NCBI RefSeq assembly: GCF_001039355.2
Contig: NW_019776130.1
Location: 84,397-105,692, forward strand
Direction of reading: 5' to 3'
Source of the DNA: Lingula anatina
Taxonomy: Eukaryota; Brachiopoda; Lingulata; Lingulida; Lingulidae
DNA: 21,296 bases
The notes under the pieces are model-generated. The model saw nothing but the letters and a program-made list of their open reading frames with translations, was not told the origin of the DNA and did no database searches. Of this stretch, positions 8,673 to 19,072 are shown piece after piece. How positions within the stretch are numbered: the stretch's first letter is position 1; every line of letters begins with the position of its first letter. The translations under genes and the position numbers were made by a program.

Positions 8673-9625
8673 ATCCGTGCACATGTATGTGTTTGTGTGT
8701 GTTTTGGAGAGGGTTATCCCAACATAAGAACCAACCAGACAAAATGGTGCAGGAACTGTCACAACGAGTCAGACACGAAGCATTTTCAATTACGACACAG
8801 ATTGATGAACATCAGAAATCATGGGAACAACTATATAGCCCCATTTATTTTAAAATGTATACCCCTTTTTTATAAAATCATTTTTACCCTTTAATCATTT
8901 TTTGGTCATTTTACTCCAAGGTTGTTAATAGATTTAATGTTGACTTAAATATAATCATATGTTATTATTAATTAAATAAAGCTCAAAAGCTGTTGACAAA
9001 AAGGCATAAAGAGACTTTAGAGCTGGTCTTACTGATTCAAATGATTATATAGCAAGAAAAAAAAGGAATTATCCATAAAACTTTGTCTATTTTCTCATAC
9101 ATTCCAAGACATACCAACATGAATCTGTTGAGCAAATAAATATCAAATAATGTTTTTTGAGATCAACTCCGTTAAAAAAATTCGTTATTATTGTTATTTT
9201 CGTCTCGAGTTGATTTTCGCCATTTCTGTCCTGCAAGTGGTATTCAATCTACGAACTCATATTGGCTAGGAGCATGGGGACAACTGCTCGCAACATATTC
9301 TTTTTTTTTTTTTTTTTTTTTGGGGGGGGGGTAGGTAAGTTTGAAATTGTGACTCACTAGTTTATAGGGGTGACATCCTGAATTTGGAGACAGGAGACTC
9401 CAGACACTGACTGAGAGAGAGGAGTGTCCCAGTGACTTTCAATCTTTAATCAATTTTAAAATAGTATTTGATTCCTCACCTTTTATCTTCTTTGTGATCT
9501 ACACAACCTGTCGATGGCTCATCACTTAATGAATACATCAAGTTAGTTCTTGACAGCCAAACATGGCTGTAGAAAAAAATCTCCACCGTTGTTTATCCTG
9601 CGCCCATTGCATCTACATGTTTCAA
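8672..9625. other. Non-coding upstream region of XPR1
   Basis: I see no exon here. In particular, the PTPA C-terminal exon that should follow 8080 is absent. There is a T21G10 run at 9301-9331. Confidence 0.6.
9301..9331. repeat. Poly-T/poly-G tract
   Basis: Twenty-one T followed by ten G. Simple sequence, possibly partly a sequencing artefact. Confidence 0.85.
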
Positions 9626-9633
9626 TGACGTCA
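9626..9633. promoter_or_regulatory. CRE-type palindrome TGACGTCA upstream of XPR1
   Basis: A perfect 8-bp CREB/ATF consensus lies 300 bp upstream of the XPR1 start codon, in a locally CpG-richer stretch (9600-9680). Promoter-proximal CRE sites are common near housekeeping starts, so function here is an inference. A related GACGTCA at about 10092-10098 lies in intron 1. Confidence 0.35.
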
Positions 9634-9932
9634 CACGTACTTGCCGTAGCCTCGCAGAAAATGATGTCGAGGGCAACAGTTGATCAAAGAAAAAAATATA
9701 TTTGTTAATGCAGATGGTAAAAAGTAGTCACATATTTTAAAAATAGTAGTTATTATAAGTATGATGTAGTTTTTTTTTAATTTTCTATCTCAGTTTTTTC
9801 CTCTGACCCTGCTTTGACCTGACGGGATGTGACCTATTTACGAACAGGACGCCTGGGCAAGACAAGAGAAGCAAGAATGTCATATCTTCCACACAGATTT
9901 TAACGGTCGAGATACCTAAAAAGGAGAGGAAA

Positions 9933-10001
9933 ATGAAATTTGGGGAACACTTAGCTGCCCATACTACTCCAGAATGGCGGAAACAGGACATTCAGTACGA
10001 G
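9933..10001 (+). CDS. XPR1: XPR1 exon 1 (coding part)
   Basis: ATG through GAG, 23 codons, followed by the donor GTAATA (phase 0). It encodes SPX helix 1 with [10 protein letters not shown]. Confidence 0.93.
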
Positions 10002-13000
10002 GTAATATGTCGCAGAATCGCGGTGATTTCTGAAAGCATTTTTAGCGGGACCTTAGCCTTAGCACAGGCTGAGAATGAAAACGAAAACAAGACGTCAGTG
10101 TTGATAAAAAATTGTACATTTGAAATAATTGTTTCTCCTTTTGTTAAGGCCATCACACATACACGGTTCTCTTTTTCATATGCTCGGAATATATATATTT
10201 TAGACTTTATTGACAGTATTGTACATGAAAGTGAAACAATCTGAATATGATATCACAAATTTCAATGGCAATCAAAACCTACTGCCCCAGACGTGCAGTG
10301 GTCTTAGGTGCAATAATAATAATGACATAATCTACACAACATGCCTGCCCCATACTGATATTGATAATATGCAGTCTTACATTTACTTACACAATATCAT
10401 CAATCCATCAAGACATCACTGTGTCCTCAGCCCATGCAAGTTGTCCCTGGAGATGAATTAGCAATTTAAGGACTGAATGAAAATAGCAGCAGTGCTTGGA
10501 TTCATATTTACAAAGTAAATTAAAATGATTCGTATACAGAGCATCGAACAAGGGCATATCAATACGCAGATAATAGTACTAGTATTCTAGTATTGTTTGG
10601 CAGGTAATGATGCACAGAAGTAACAATGGGAGGAGAAGTAGCTATAGAGATCTAGATTATCCCTTTTATGAGATGATCACATCAGCACAGTTTATAGTAT
10701 AGGAACATTTTGCACATACATATAATTGAAGCGTCAGTCTGCAACATTTGCCACTGGTACTACCCTTGTGGCAATAAAATTGTGTTTGGACCAGTAGATT
10801 TTTCAGGTCACTTTAGCAGTCTAGCCATTACATTTTTTCTATAGAAACTCTATACATTTATATTCTAAAGAGCTTTCTTTTTGATTTCATTTTTTTCATG
10901 TAACTCAGTTACATGATTAATTCAACAGAGAAAAACCTCTAGTTTTGATGAAATTTTTGTTTGGACCAGTGAATCCTAATTCAGATCAATATATTACTAT
11001 AGGTAAACTGGTGGTTGTGAATGGCTAATAAAGCCTCGGTCACAACCGGACGCACAAATTTCAGGATCGCACGTCCCCTGCAATTTTTGGTTGTTGCGAA
11101 GGCCGTGGAGGTTGTAGAGGTAAAGGAAAGTCTGCCTTGCGAGTAGCAAGGGCCACATGAGATTTCCTTTCAAGCAGGGGCACTAATTGCAAGGAACGAT
11201 GGCCGTGAAAATTGTACTCAAATGTTGAGTTTGTCTTGCGTGGGACGTGAGATTCTGCACAAAAATTGGACGTAAGAGCCCGTACGGCCGGTTGTGACCG
11301 AGGCTTAAGCTGAAAACTATGGCACAGATTGTAGCGTGCTCATGAAATGTAACATACAGTAACACTTTTTCTTTTTTGGTATATGCATAAGCAAATGTAA
11401 AAATGCGTTACCTTGCTTTTGTGATTTCTAGCTTAGCTTAATTTTTTTTTCTCCATGCATATACTCGATGAATATACCTGCCCCAATTTCATACGCTTAA
11501 CTTTAGACCTTAACTCTCAGGCCATGGGCTTCCAGGTGAGTGCATTACTTTTCTATTGAAAAAAAGATGGCGATCTGTGCAATAGAAAAACATTTCACCA
11601 AAACGCATGACCTGGATATGATTGGATATGACTTTTGTGTTGAAAAGGTAGATCAGAATACAACCTCTTAATAGATAAGATAACATTCTTCATATCATTA
11701 TGTGCTCCTTTCTATAGAAATGTAATATTTCACTATCCACAGAGCCAATGAAACTTTTCTCTCAGTTGTTGGAATATTGCAATATGATTGTCTTATTGTC
11801 TTTTCTTTTTTTCCCCATTAAATGTTAATGTCATGTAAGCATGAAATCTTTAGTTGGGTGCATATATCTATATTCCAAGGGTCTTTTGTTCAGAGGGAAT
11901 TTTGTCATTTGTGTACTAGTAGTATTTGGTCTTAAAAAATATAGATACCTTCATTTTCATGCAAAAGGATATTTAACTTAAAAATACACAAAAGGAAAAT
12001 TTTGCCACTAAACTTAAAAGATTTAAAGCCACGGTGTGCTGTAACACTTGTACAGGGCAGTAAAGTACAGACAGACTGACAGATGTATTATAAGTAAGGA
12101 GCACAATCAGTGATAGATGGCGCAAGTTGTTTGTTTACACAAACAGCCGTAAAAAGTGTCCTCAGGGCATCTGAGGTTTCGTTCCATTTTCATATTGCAT
12201 GTTGCCTCGAAACTACTGCTTAATTTGAAAAAAATCGTGTGGATCCTAGACATAAGACCCTGTTTGATTCATAACAATCCTGAATTACATGTTTATATAC
12301 ATACACCACTGATGTAATTATTGAGTTAAAAAAGACTTTTAAATAGCATTTCCAGTTATCACGCAGATGATATAACCTAGCACATGCACAAGTTGTATCC
12401 AATATTCTGGTTCAATGGGTTTGTTCAGATTCTTTTTGTGTTTGTGATATTTACTACTTGTACAGATAGAATGTATCTTGCTTTGTATAATCATGTTGCT
12501 TTTAGAAAATAAGTAAACTCATGTTTTGGGGGTTCATTTTGGGTGCATATTACTTACAGCAAAGGCTTATTCTTTAAAAATTATGTGGTATTGTGGAGTA
12601 CAAAGTATTGTTTTTTATGAAGAATTATTTGTATTTTTTCAGACCATGAAGGAAGCTCTTTACGAGTGTGTAGAAGGGGTGCCATCAGCAGAAGGTAATA
12701 TCAAGTAGATACAATGTTTGGAGTGTTGCAGTAATCTTCATCATAATGATATTTACAAGTTTACTGTTTGTGGATTTTTGATGGCATAAAAACATCTTTG
12801 TTATGCCAGGGCCTGAAAACTTCAAAGAGTGTTAAATGGATAGAATGTTGCCGCTTTGTCTTCTGGACTTGCTAATTTCAGAAAACATGAGCCAGCAGGG
12901 AGCCAAATTCAATTCACTTACTCTATTCCTTGCATCTTTTTAACGTTTTGATGGTCATAAAAGAAAAGTTTTGTAGTGTACTATACAATCAGCTAGTTAT

Positions 13001-13633
13001 TCAGATGCGTTTTATCTCAAAGTTTTATTTTTCAGAGGTCGACCCAGAAACCATTGAAAGATATTATGCCAAATTTGATGAAAAATTCCTACAGAAATGT
13101 GACAAGGAGCTCAAAAAAATCAACACATTTTTTGCAGGTTTGTTTCAAAATAGAATTCTCCATTTGCGCGTATACTTCCAGGTCCCATTACATACTTAGA
13201 TAATTAACAATTTTTGAAATGTCATTAAAACTTAATTACATTTATCAAAGACTATACCTTTAATCCTTTGGTCATAGTATGGTCACATTTTATCCATGTA
13301 GACATAAAACAAATTGACTGCATTCTGTTTTCAGAAAAACTAGCAGAAGCAGTCAGAAAGTATGAAAGTCTTAAGGCTGAGCTGGAGGCTTTCAAACGGA
13401 TCCACATGGCAAGCCAGGAGACCAATTTGCGGAGACGAAAACAAGGTGGTCAGCTTCAGGGACTGCTTAAACTCCCAGCACATGTTGTGCAAGACAAATC
13501 TGCCAAAACAACAAGGAAAATTCACGATTTAAAACTGGCCTACAGCGAATTTTACTTGAGTCTCATCTTGTTGCAAAATTACCAGACTTTGAATTTTACA
13601 GGATTTCGTAAGATTTTAAAGAAGCACGACAAG
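9933..13633 (+). CDS. XPR1: XPR1, phosphate exporter: N-terminal SPX domain exons 1-4 (3' part outside window)
   Basis: Exons 9933-10001, 12643-12694, 13036-13137 and 13335-13633 join in phase (522 nt, 174 codons). The start begins MKF, the usual SPX N-terminus, and an in-frame TGA lies at 9804-9806. The product follows XPR1 across the SPX domain: [59 protein letters not shown] and [22 protein letters not shown] domains bind inositol pyrophosphates. The basic pocket residues known in the family appear here as Tyr22, Lys26 and the Lys set 167, 170, 171 and 174. XPR1 is a plasma-membrane phosphate exporter also known as a gammaretrovirus receptor. The membrane and EXS domains are not in this window, so the gene must continue past 21296. 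The linker around residues 94-133 is basic and looks variable, and my recollection of vertebrate spacing suggests it is a few residues longer. Confidence 0.95.
10002..12642 (+). other. XPR1 intron 1 (2641 bp)
   Basis: Bounded by the GTAATA donor and TTTTTTCAG acceptor. It carries the 274-bp MITE at 11032-11305. The decamer GTTTGGACCAGT occurs twice (about 10794 and 10970) without an obvious element around it. No other gene is visible. Confidence 0.75.
11032..11305. mobile_element. MITE, 274 bp, 18-bp TIRs with TAA target duplication
   Basis: AGCCTCGGTCACAACCGG at 11032-11049 matches the exact complement at 11288-11305, and both ends are flanked by TAA (11029-11031 and 11306-11308). The interior is relatively GC-rich for the window (for example GGCCGTGGAGG) and non-coding. 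The arms diverge after the TIR, so it is not a full foldback. Its first 13 bases match the 5188-5447 element at 10 positions. Confidence 0.85.
12643..12694 (+). CDS. XPR1: XPR1 exon 2
   Basis: The acceptor GTATTTTTTCAG and donor GTAATA bound 52 nt reading [17 protein letters not shown] plus one base. It supplies Lys26 of the SPX ligand pocket. Confidence 0.9.
12695..13035 (+). other. XPR1 intron 2
   Basis: 341 bp between the exon 2 donor and exon 3 acceptor. Nothing beyond intron sequence is visible. Confidence 0.75.
13036..13137 (+). CDS. XPR1: XPR1 exon 3
   Basis: The acceptor TTTATTTTTCAG and donor GTTTGT bound 102 nt. It completes Glu and reads [20 protein letters not shown] then [13 protein letters not shown] plus one base. 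This is the central long SPX helix. Confidence 0.92.
13335..13633 (+). CDS. XPR1: XPR1 exon 4
   Basis: The acceptor TTCTGTTTTCAG and donor GTGAGT bound 299 nt. It reads [20 protein letters not shown], then a basic linker (LRRRKQGG), then [20 protein letters not shown] and the lysine-rich [12 protein letters not shown], ending in phase 0. Confidence 0.94.
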
Positions 13634-14530
13634 GTGAGTAGAGTCCTATTCTAATGGCACAACTATGCTGTAAGAGTTATGTTTCAAACTCTTAAAAGTT
13701 TGGCTTACTAGTGAACATGTCATCAATGACAGAATGGGCCATTCAGAATGTCAGGCATTTGATTGTGACTGTCACAGTGGACCTCAACATTTTTGTTAGA
13801 GAGCAGGTTAAACATGAATTATGCTAGTATAGCAACGTCAAAATAGACATGGAAATAATTCTCAATCGTACACTGAACAAGCTGATATATTTTCTATGTA
13901 GACATTTTTGTTTGTGAAATTTTTACTGAATTGATTTAAATTATACAGACATAAATGGCATCATATAGTGATGATGATATACCTACAATTTCAGTTATTA
14001 CTTTTGACATTTTGGTGAGTCATTAAGAATTGAAGGATCTAGAACCATAGTCAGGGGGAATATCATAGAAACACTGTTGTTCAAGGCACATAGATGACCA
14101 TAATCAATAACAATCTGATTGATACATCCAAAAGAAAATTTAAACTTTCCATCTGTTTGCTAGATGACTCAGGAGAATTGCAGTTCGTTTAAAAAACCTT
14201 TGAGTCAGTGTGCCATGAACAAAATTCTATACTAAATGTTTATATATATGTGTATTATAAGCAGTTTTGTGTTGTGGAATGTATGACAAGATGTTTACAG
14301 GCCTGGTTCATGTAAGAATTACTCTTCTTAAATTAATACCCATTTACTAATTTGTCATGTATTAAATTAATCCAAAATAACTGCATATTTTAAACCATAT
14401 TTGCTTCATGTGGAACAAATATTAATTTGTAGCCAAGATATTGTTATAATTGTCCTCAAAGGATGCATGGGGTTTATTATTCAAGTGAAGGATCACAACA
14501 TTAAAATATTACATAACTGGGTTATAAACG

Positions 14531-14952
14531 GGAACGGGTTAAGTTACGGGGTTAAGTTAAACAAAGGGCACAAAATGTGGGAGGGCTGGATAATTAATGT
14601 AGAACACAACATCCATTGCTCAGCCTAGGGGCCAATTTCATCTCTCCCTAAAAGGAATTTCAGACCAAAAATTGGTCTAAGCTTTTAGACAAAAAATGTC
14701 TACTTCAGTTTGATATAAGTCCAAAGTAGTGCACTAACACAAAGAAAGTATTGGTATGAAACTTTAGCCTCAACTTTCTTGTTTAAAAAAGGTGCAGTGT
14801 TTACTTTGATTGAATTACCCCTGATTTGAAAAATAAACTTAAGACCAATATTCAGGTTCAATTTTTTTTTGTGAATTATGCCTTCAACTCCTGTCAAGCT
14901 GCCTATGCACCTGTATCAAAGGGGTTTTAAGTATTTGTAGTTAACCCGTTCC
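14531..14952. repeat. Possible inverted-repeat element, weak
   Basis: GGAACGGGTTAA at 14531-14542 has a perfect inverted match at 14941-14952, 398 bp apart. Between them lies a small hairpin GACCAAAAATTGGTC (about 14663-14677). No matching target duplication is seen, so this may be chance or an eroded element. Confidence 0.3.
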
Positions 14953-15959
14953 TATTTAGAGCCATGTATTAGTATTTTGACCCAGACTTATGTTGGTTAT
15001 AATATTGATTAGTGACCAGAGGTAATTGCATTGGTACACAGGAAATAGAGAGAAACAGAAATAGATCGGTTGTGAAAAGGGCATGTTTAGCTGCAAGTAG
15101 TTCAGGTATTAATTGCACTGATATACATCTTCATATTAGTAGAAAGCATTCTGTTAGTTTTGTTGTCTAACAACACAAGGCAAATTGACCTTTGATTTTA
15201 CATATATTATTTTATCTTTTTTTAAGAGTTCATTAATGCTCAGTCTCAAGATGTGAAATAAGCACTCAAATAACTCCCATGATACTGAGGCCTAATAATA
15301 TTACATGAATGAGGATAGCACAGTACCCTTCAATTAAATCATTTGTTGTAATAGCATTTGGTAAGCACCAGACCACAGACATATGGAAGAGTGATCTCAT
15401 TGTGGTAGGTAGGACTCCTCTCATTGTGTTTAGCTGAGACTGAAAAGAGTTGGGCATGCTCAAAATTAAGTAGTGCACTAGTTTTACTCTACCCTAAGCT
15501 TTATCTCAAGTTGATTGAAGGAATTGATCAGAGTATTCAGTTTATTGGGTCACATCAGTTTAGTTTTACATGTATTTCTACCATCTGTAAAGAGTAAGTT
15601 TGGTCAAACATTTATGAGTTCGTTATACATACCTATCATTGTGAATCACTAGAAAATGATATTGTGATACACATGTTTTAAACCGAATATAAATGCATGA
15701 AAATGACCAGACCTCCATTATTCATGTAAATCACCATTTTATATTAAAAAAGGATTGGCTAAATAAAGTGTAAACTATCATATGGGCATAAATCTTTGTT
15801 TAACCAAACCAACTCTTTAAGCACAGCGTGCCAGGTTGGACATAGTACTGATTGAACTCTTTGACCACTTTGCTGAATTGTTTGCCCAAGTGTCTCACAC
15901 CATCTGACCCCTTCTTTGTGCTCATCCTCTCCCTATCTCTCATTATTTATTTTCTATAG

Positions 15960-15985
15960 AACTTCGCTGGCCCAACAAGAAAAGG
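15960..15985 (+). other. Candidate 26-nt micro-exon in XPR1 intron 4
   Basis: A long pyrimidine tract ending TTTCTATAG precedes AACTTCGCTGGCCCAACAAG and six more bases, then a strong donor GTAAGA. In the phase set by exon 4 (phase 0) it reads NFAGPTRK plus two bases of a Gly codon, with no stop. Vertebrate XPR1 has a short segment ending in Gly after the KKHDK motif, so a small exon here is possible but unproven. Confidence 0.3.
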
Positions 15986-17217
15986 GTAAGAGGGTCAGAC
16001 AAAAGGTTTGTGTGCTCTCCTTCTCAAACATTAGGTGCATAAAGATTGAACTTTTATGGGGTTAAATTTTCTGTTTCCAACCATTACTCTACTTTCCCCT
16101 AAAGAAGGTATGTAATGAAAAATATAACTTTTTACCAACAGATTTCAAGCATCTTGCTTATTGCAATGTCTTATTTATTTACTTGAAAAGATTTATCTAT
16201 TTTAGTTACTTAGAAAAAAAAAGATGTACATTCTAATATGAACCCATCATAATTTTCCATAATGATAAGCTGAAGTCTGCATCTCGTAAGATTAAAAGTG
16301 CTTGTTGTCCCATATAGAATGTGAAATTCAGTGATTTAAAATCCTATTTTATTCCATTTAGTAATTACGTAGGCCTTCACCATGGCCACATGAAAGCCTG
16401 TGGTCCAGCACTTTCACCTAACATGAGCCAGATAATAATCAAACCTGAAGTGAACCTTTACCAGTCATGCTGCTTTAATTTCTGCCATCTGAGAGCTCCG
16501 GAGATTCACTCATGATCACCCCATAGAACTGAGCACATACCACCATGTAGTTTCTGTGATGATTTAGATATTTAGATAAGCTTGGCGCTTGACTGGCGTG
16601 TGATTCAAGTCGGCCATAGAGGCACCTGTTTGATTGATTTACTATGGTCAGCTCCTAACTTCATCGTCTTCTTTGTTTAGTTTTCAGTACTATTTGATAG
16701 ACCATATGTGATGTATATATACATATGTATAATGTAGACGGATGATATAGGATCTTTGATGTGGGCTGACCAGCGTAACCAACAGGTCCTATTATGTGAG
16801 GATATGATAAGAAATAAATGAATGATTTGTAGGGACTCTCACTTTGCAGAATTAAATTTTGGGAAGAACATTGTCAGATGACCCACTACGTGAGACTAGG
16901 GGCCCCTTCCTTCTTTTTGCAGGTAGATTGATTTTTTTTTTTTCACCAGTGAGGCAGATTAATTAAGATTGTATTTCTTGTCATAGATGTTTTTTCATGT
17001 AATTAATTGAAAACAGCTGAAAAAATAATTGAAATAGGGCAATATTATTTGTAAAATAGAGCTTAATTAAATATTTATTTATGTAAAAAGGTCAATAGAT
17101 ATATTTATGATAAGGTGAGAGAAATAAGCAAGTGCAGGAACAAAGATCTGTAATGTAGACTGTATGTTTCAGAGAATTCTGCATTTTTTAATTCGATTCT
17201 AATGGTTCCTGAGATTC

Positions 17218-17240
17218 NTTTTTTTTTTTTTTTTTTTTTT
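17218..17240. repeat. Poly-T tract preceded by an N
   Basis: An ambiguous base followed by 22 T. Unlike the Ns at 6249 and 8349 there is no flanking duplication, so this is probably a base-call uncertainty at a homopolymer. Confidence 0.7.
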
Positions 17241-18829
17241 AACCTAAGCTCATGTTTGATATCTGCAAAATTATAACAATGACAATAATTATCTGCAATT
17301 GCTACTCTTTGGTTTGAAAAGTGAGAGGTCCATCAGGTTTGAGATGTGCAAGAGAAAATTGGCCGCAATTCTTATGTGAGGCCAGTCAGTGCGAAAGTTC
17401 TAATGCCTGTGCTCTATGGTAGTACTTGCCACACCTTGAAAGATTATAGAGATGTATGACATGCTGTCCATTTCTGTCCAGCTGCACAATGCATTCAGAA
17501 TGGTTTAGATAGCTGGTGAACTAAAGGTGACAAGAATGGCGACCAGGGATCCAGACACTACTTTCCTCAGTGAAATATTCATTTTAGTAAGATTTCTGTT
17601 TCTTAACTAATGCCAAATTTTTTTTCCTGTAATAAATTTTTATTTGGAAGATATTTCAGTTTGTTAAGCTGACAATCTAAACTGTGAGTAATAGACCAGT
17701 AGAAATCCTATTGTTTTTCTCCTTGAAGTAGAAACTCAGATTGGCATTTCTACTCTTACAATCATTTTACCAAATTGCACTTTGTGATTCTTCCATCTAC
17801 TACTTTGGCAGGAAGAAACCTGGGAGATGGGGGGGGGGGGTCATACATTGTGACAATTAATTATTTAATTTTACAAGTTAGTCAAACAATTCTTTAAAGT
17901 ATGTAAATGTATGAAGATATTTAGTGTGAATATCCTCTCTCAGTTGATAAAGTATTTTTCATAGTTGGACGTTATCCAGGGGGCTATCCAGGTAACTAAA
18001 TTATCTGATCATGCAGTGTAACACAAGTGATGAAAGTGCCATGACGCAGGAGGGAAAGGCTCACCACATTAAGTCACTTCCTAATATGTAATTTGGTCTT
18101 TAACCTACCCCCCTTCTCCCAGATAAGTGAAATATTCATTTATTCCCTTTAAAAATAAATGTAAAAATAAATCAAAAGATTTTTTTTTCTGTTTGATAAT
18201 TATGTTATTTATTTAGTGGTATTGTTTTGGGTGATAAATTGGATTGCATCTAATGCCTCAATCTTGGACATGTCTGAAAGTTTGATGATTTGAAGTTCAT
18301 TGATCTGAAAGTAAAGTTTTTATGGTTGAAAACATTTTCTTTTCTTTGTAAGTTCAGGTCTGCTAATTTCTCTGTACAAACACACATAATTTAAATCTGG
18401 GGTTTCGCTATTACGAAAAATTGAGACCATGAATAAGGTAGAATATATATATTTCCTTGCATATAAATCAGTAGTATATGTTTCTATTTGAATTTTGGTA
18501 TGGTCCCTTTGTTGATTAAGCTTGGACAGTAACTTATTGAGAACTCTTGCATCTCACTTAAATTTTTTGTCCTCAGAATAAAACTAGCGAAGTGTTTTTG
18601 TCCTTGGAATACCTATCTATAAAAGCTATGCAAATTTAGCAGAAGATTATAGTTCATAACATCTTTCTGTTGGATTGAGCATAGTTCTCTATTGCTTTCT
18701 GATCAACCAAAACTGTAAATTCCAAAATGAAAATTTTGGAGACATTTTTGTTCAAAGACAGAGAGTGGCTTTGAACTTAATGCTGGTTTTGTTTAAGATA
18801 GGCATTGCATATTAAAAATTGTCCTCTAA

Positions 18830-19072
18830 AAGCTCATTTTCCAAGGTATTAGTGGTTTTGGACTCTGCCGAGTAGTGAAAAACATCATGACTGTAATACA
18901 AATTGTGGATCCAGAGGGGTTGTTTAAAAGTGTTGAAAATCTAGGTTTTAAGAGCAAATGTGTAAGCTGGATTAAACGGACATTTAAACACAAAAGAGAA
19001 AAGGCTAGGGTGCTGGACACAGTTCTGAGTTCAACTGTGAAGAAAGGCCGGTTGGTCACAGAGGTGTGGTTG
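18830..19072 (+). pseudogene. Decayed L1/Tx1-type non-LTR reverse transcriptase fragment
   Basis: An open frame from the base after TAA (18827-18829) contains IVDPEGLFKSVENLGFKSK, VSWIKRTFKHKREKARV and VLSSTVKKG. The spacing and pattern (VD-x-LF-K-LE-GF-x-SWIK-x-ARV-L-SS-V-G) resemble the stretch between RT motifs A and B of L1/Tx1-clade retrotransposons. The catalytic Phe-Asp of motif A and the motif B glycine-rich block are not recognisable, and no other domain is nearby, so it would be a dead remnant inside XPR1 intron 4. An alternative is a genuine coding exon, since GTGAGT follows at 19073, but no partner exon is evident. Confidence 0.45.

Larger units (their letters stand above)
13634..18829 (+). 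other. XPR1 intron 4, first part
   Basis: A long AT-rich stretch in which I find no exon that clearly continues the SPX-to-membrane part of XPR1. It holds a weak inverted repeat pair (14531-14542 with 14941-14952), a candidate micro-exon at 15960-15985, a poly-T run with an N (17218-17240) and a poly-G run near 17830-17840. Short open frames here have no family similarity. Confidence 0.6.

Noticed and set aside
8504-8894. Open frames running through the (GT)n repeat (123 and 91 codons), and the matching frame at 6079-6264
   Set aside because: They consist largely of Cys-Val repeats from the microsatellite. The unique tails show no family similarity or splice context.
9785-9991. Minus-strand 68-codon frame over the XPR1 start
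   Set aside because: It overlaps XPR1 exon 1 antisense and has no independent support.
14636-14900. A possible MITE end beginning GGGGCCAATTTCAT near 14630
   Set aside because: No inverted partner of this end was found downstream, so it cannot be supported as an element.
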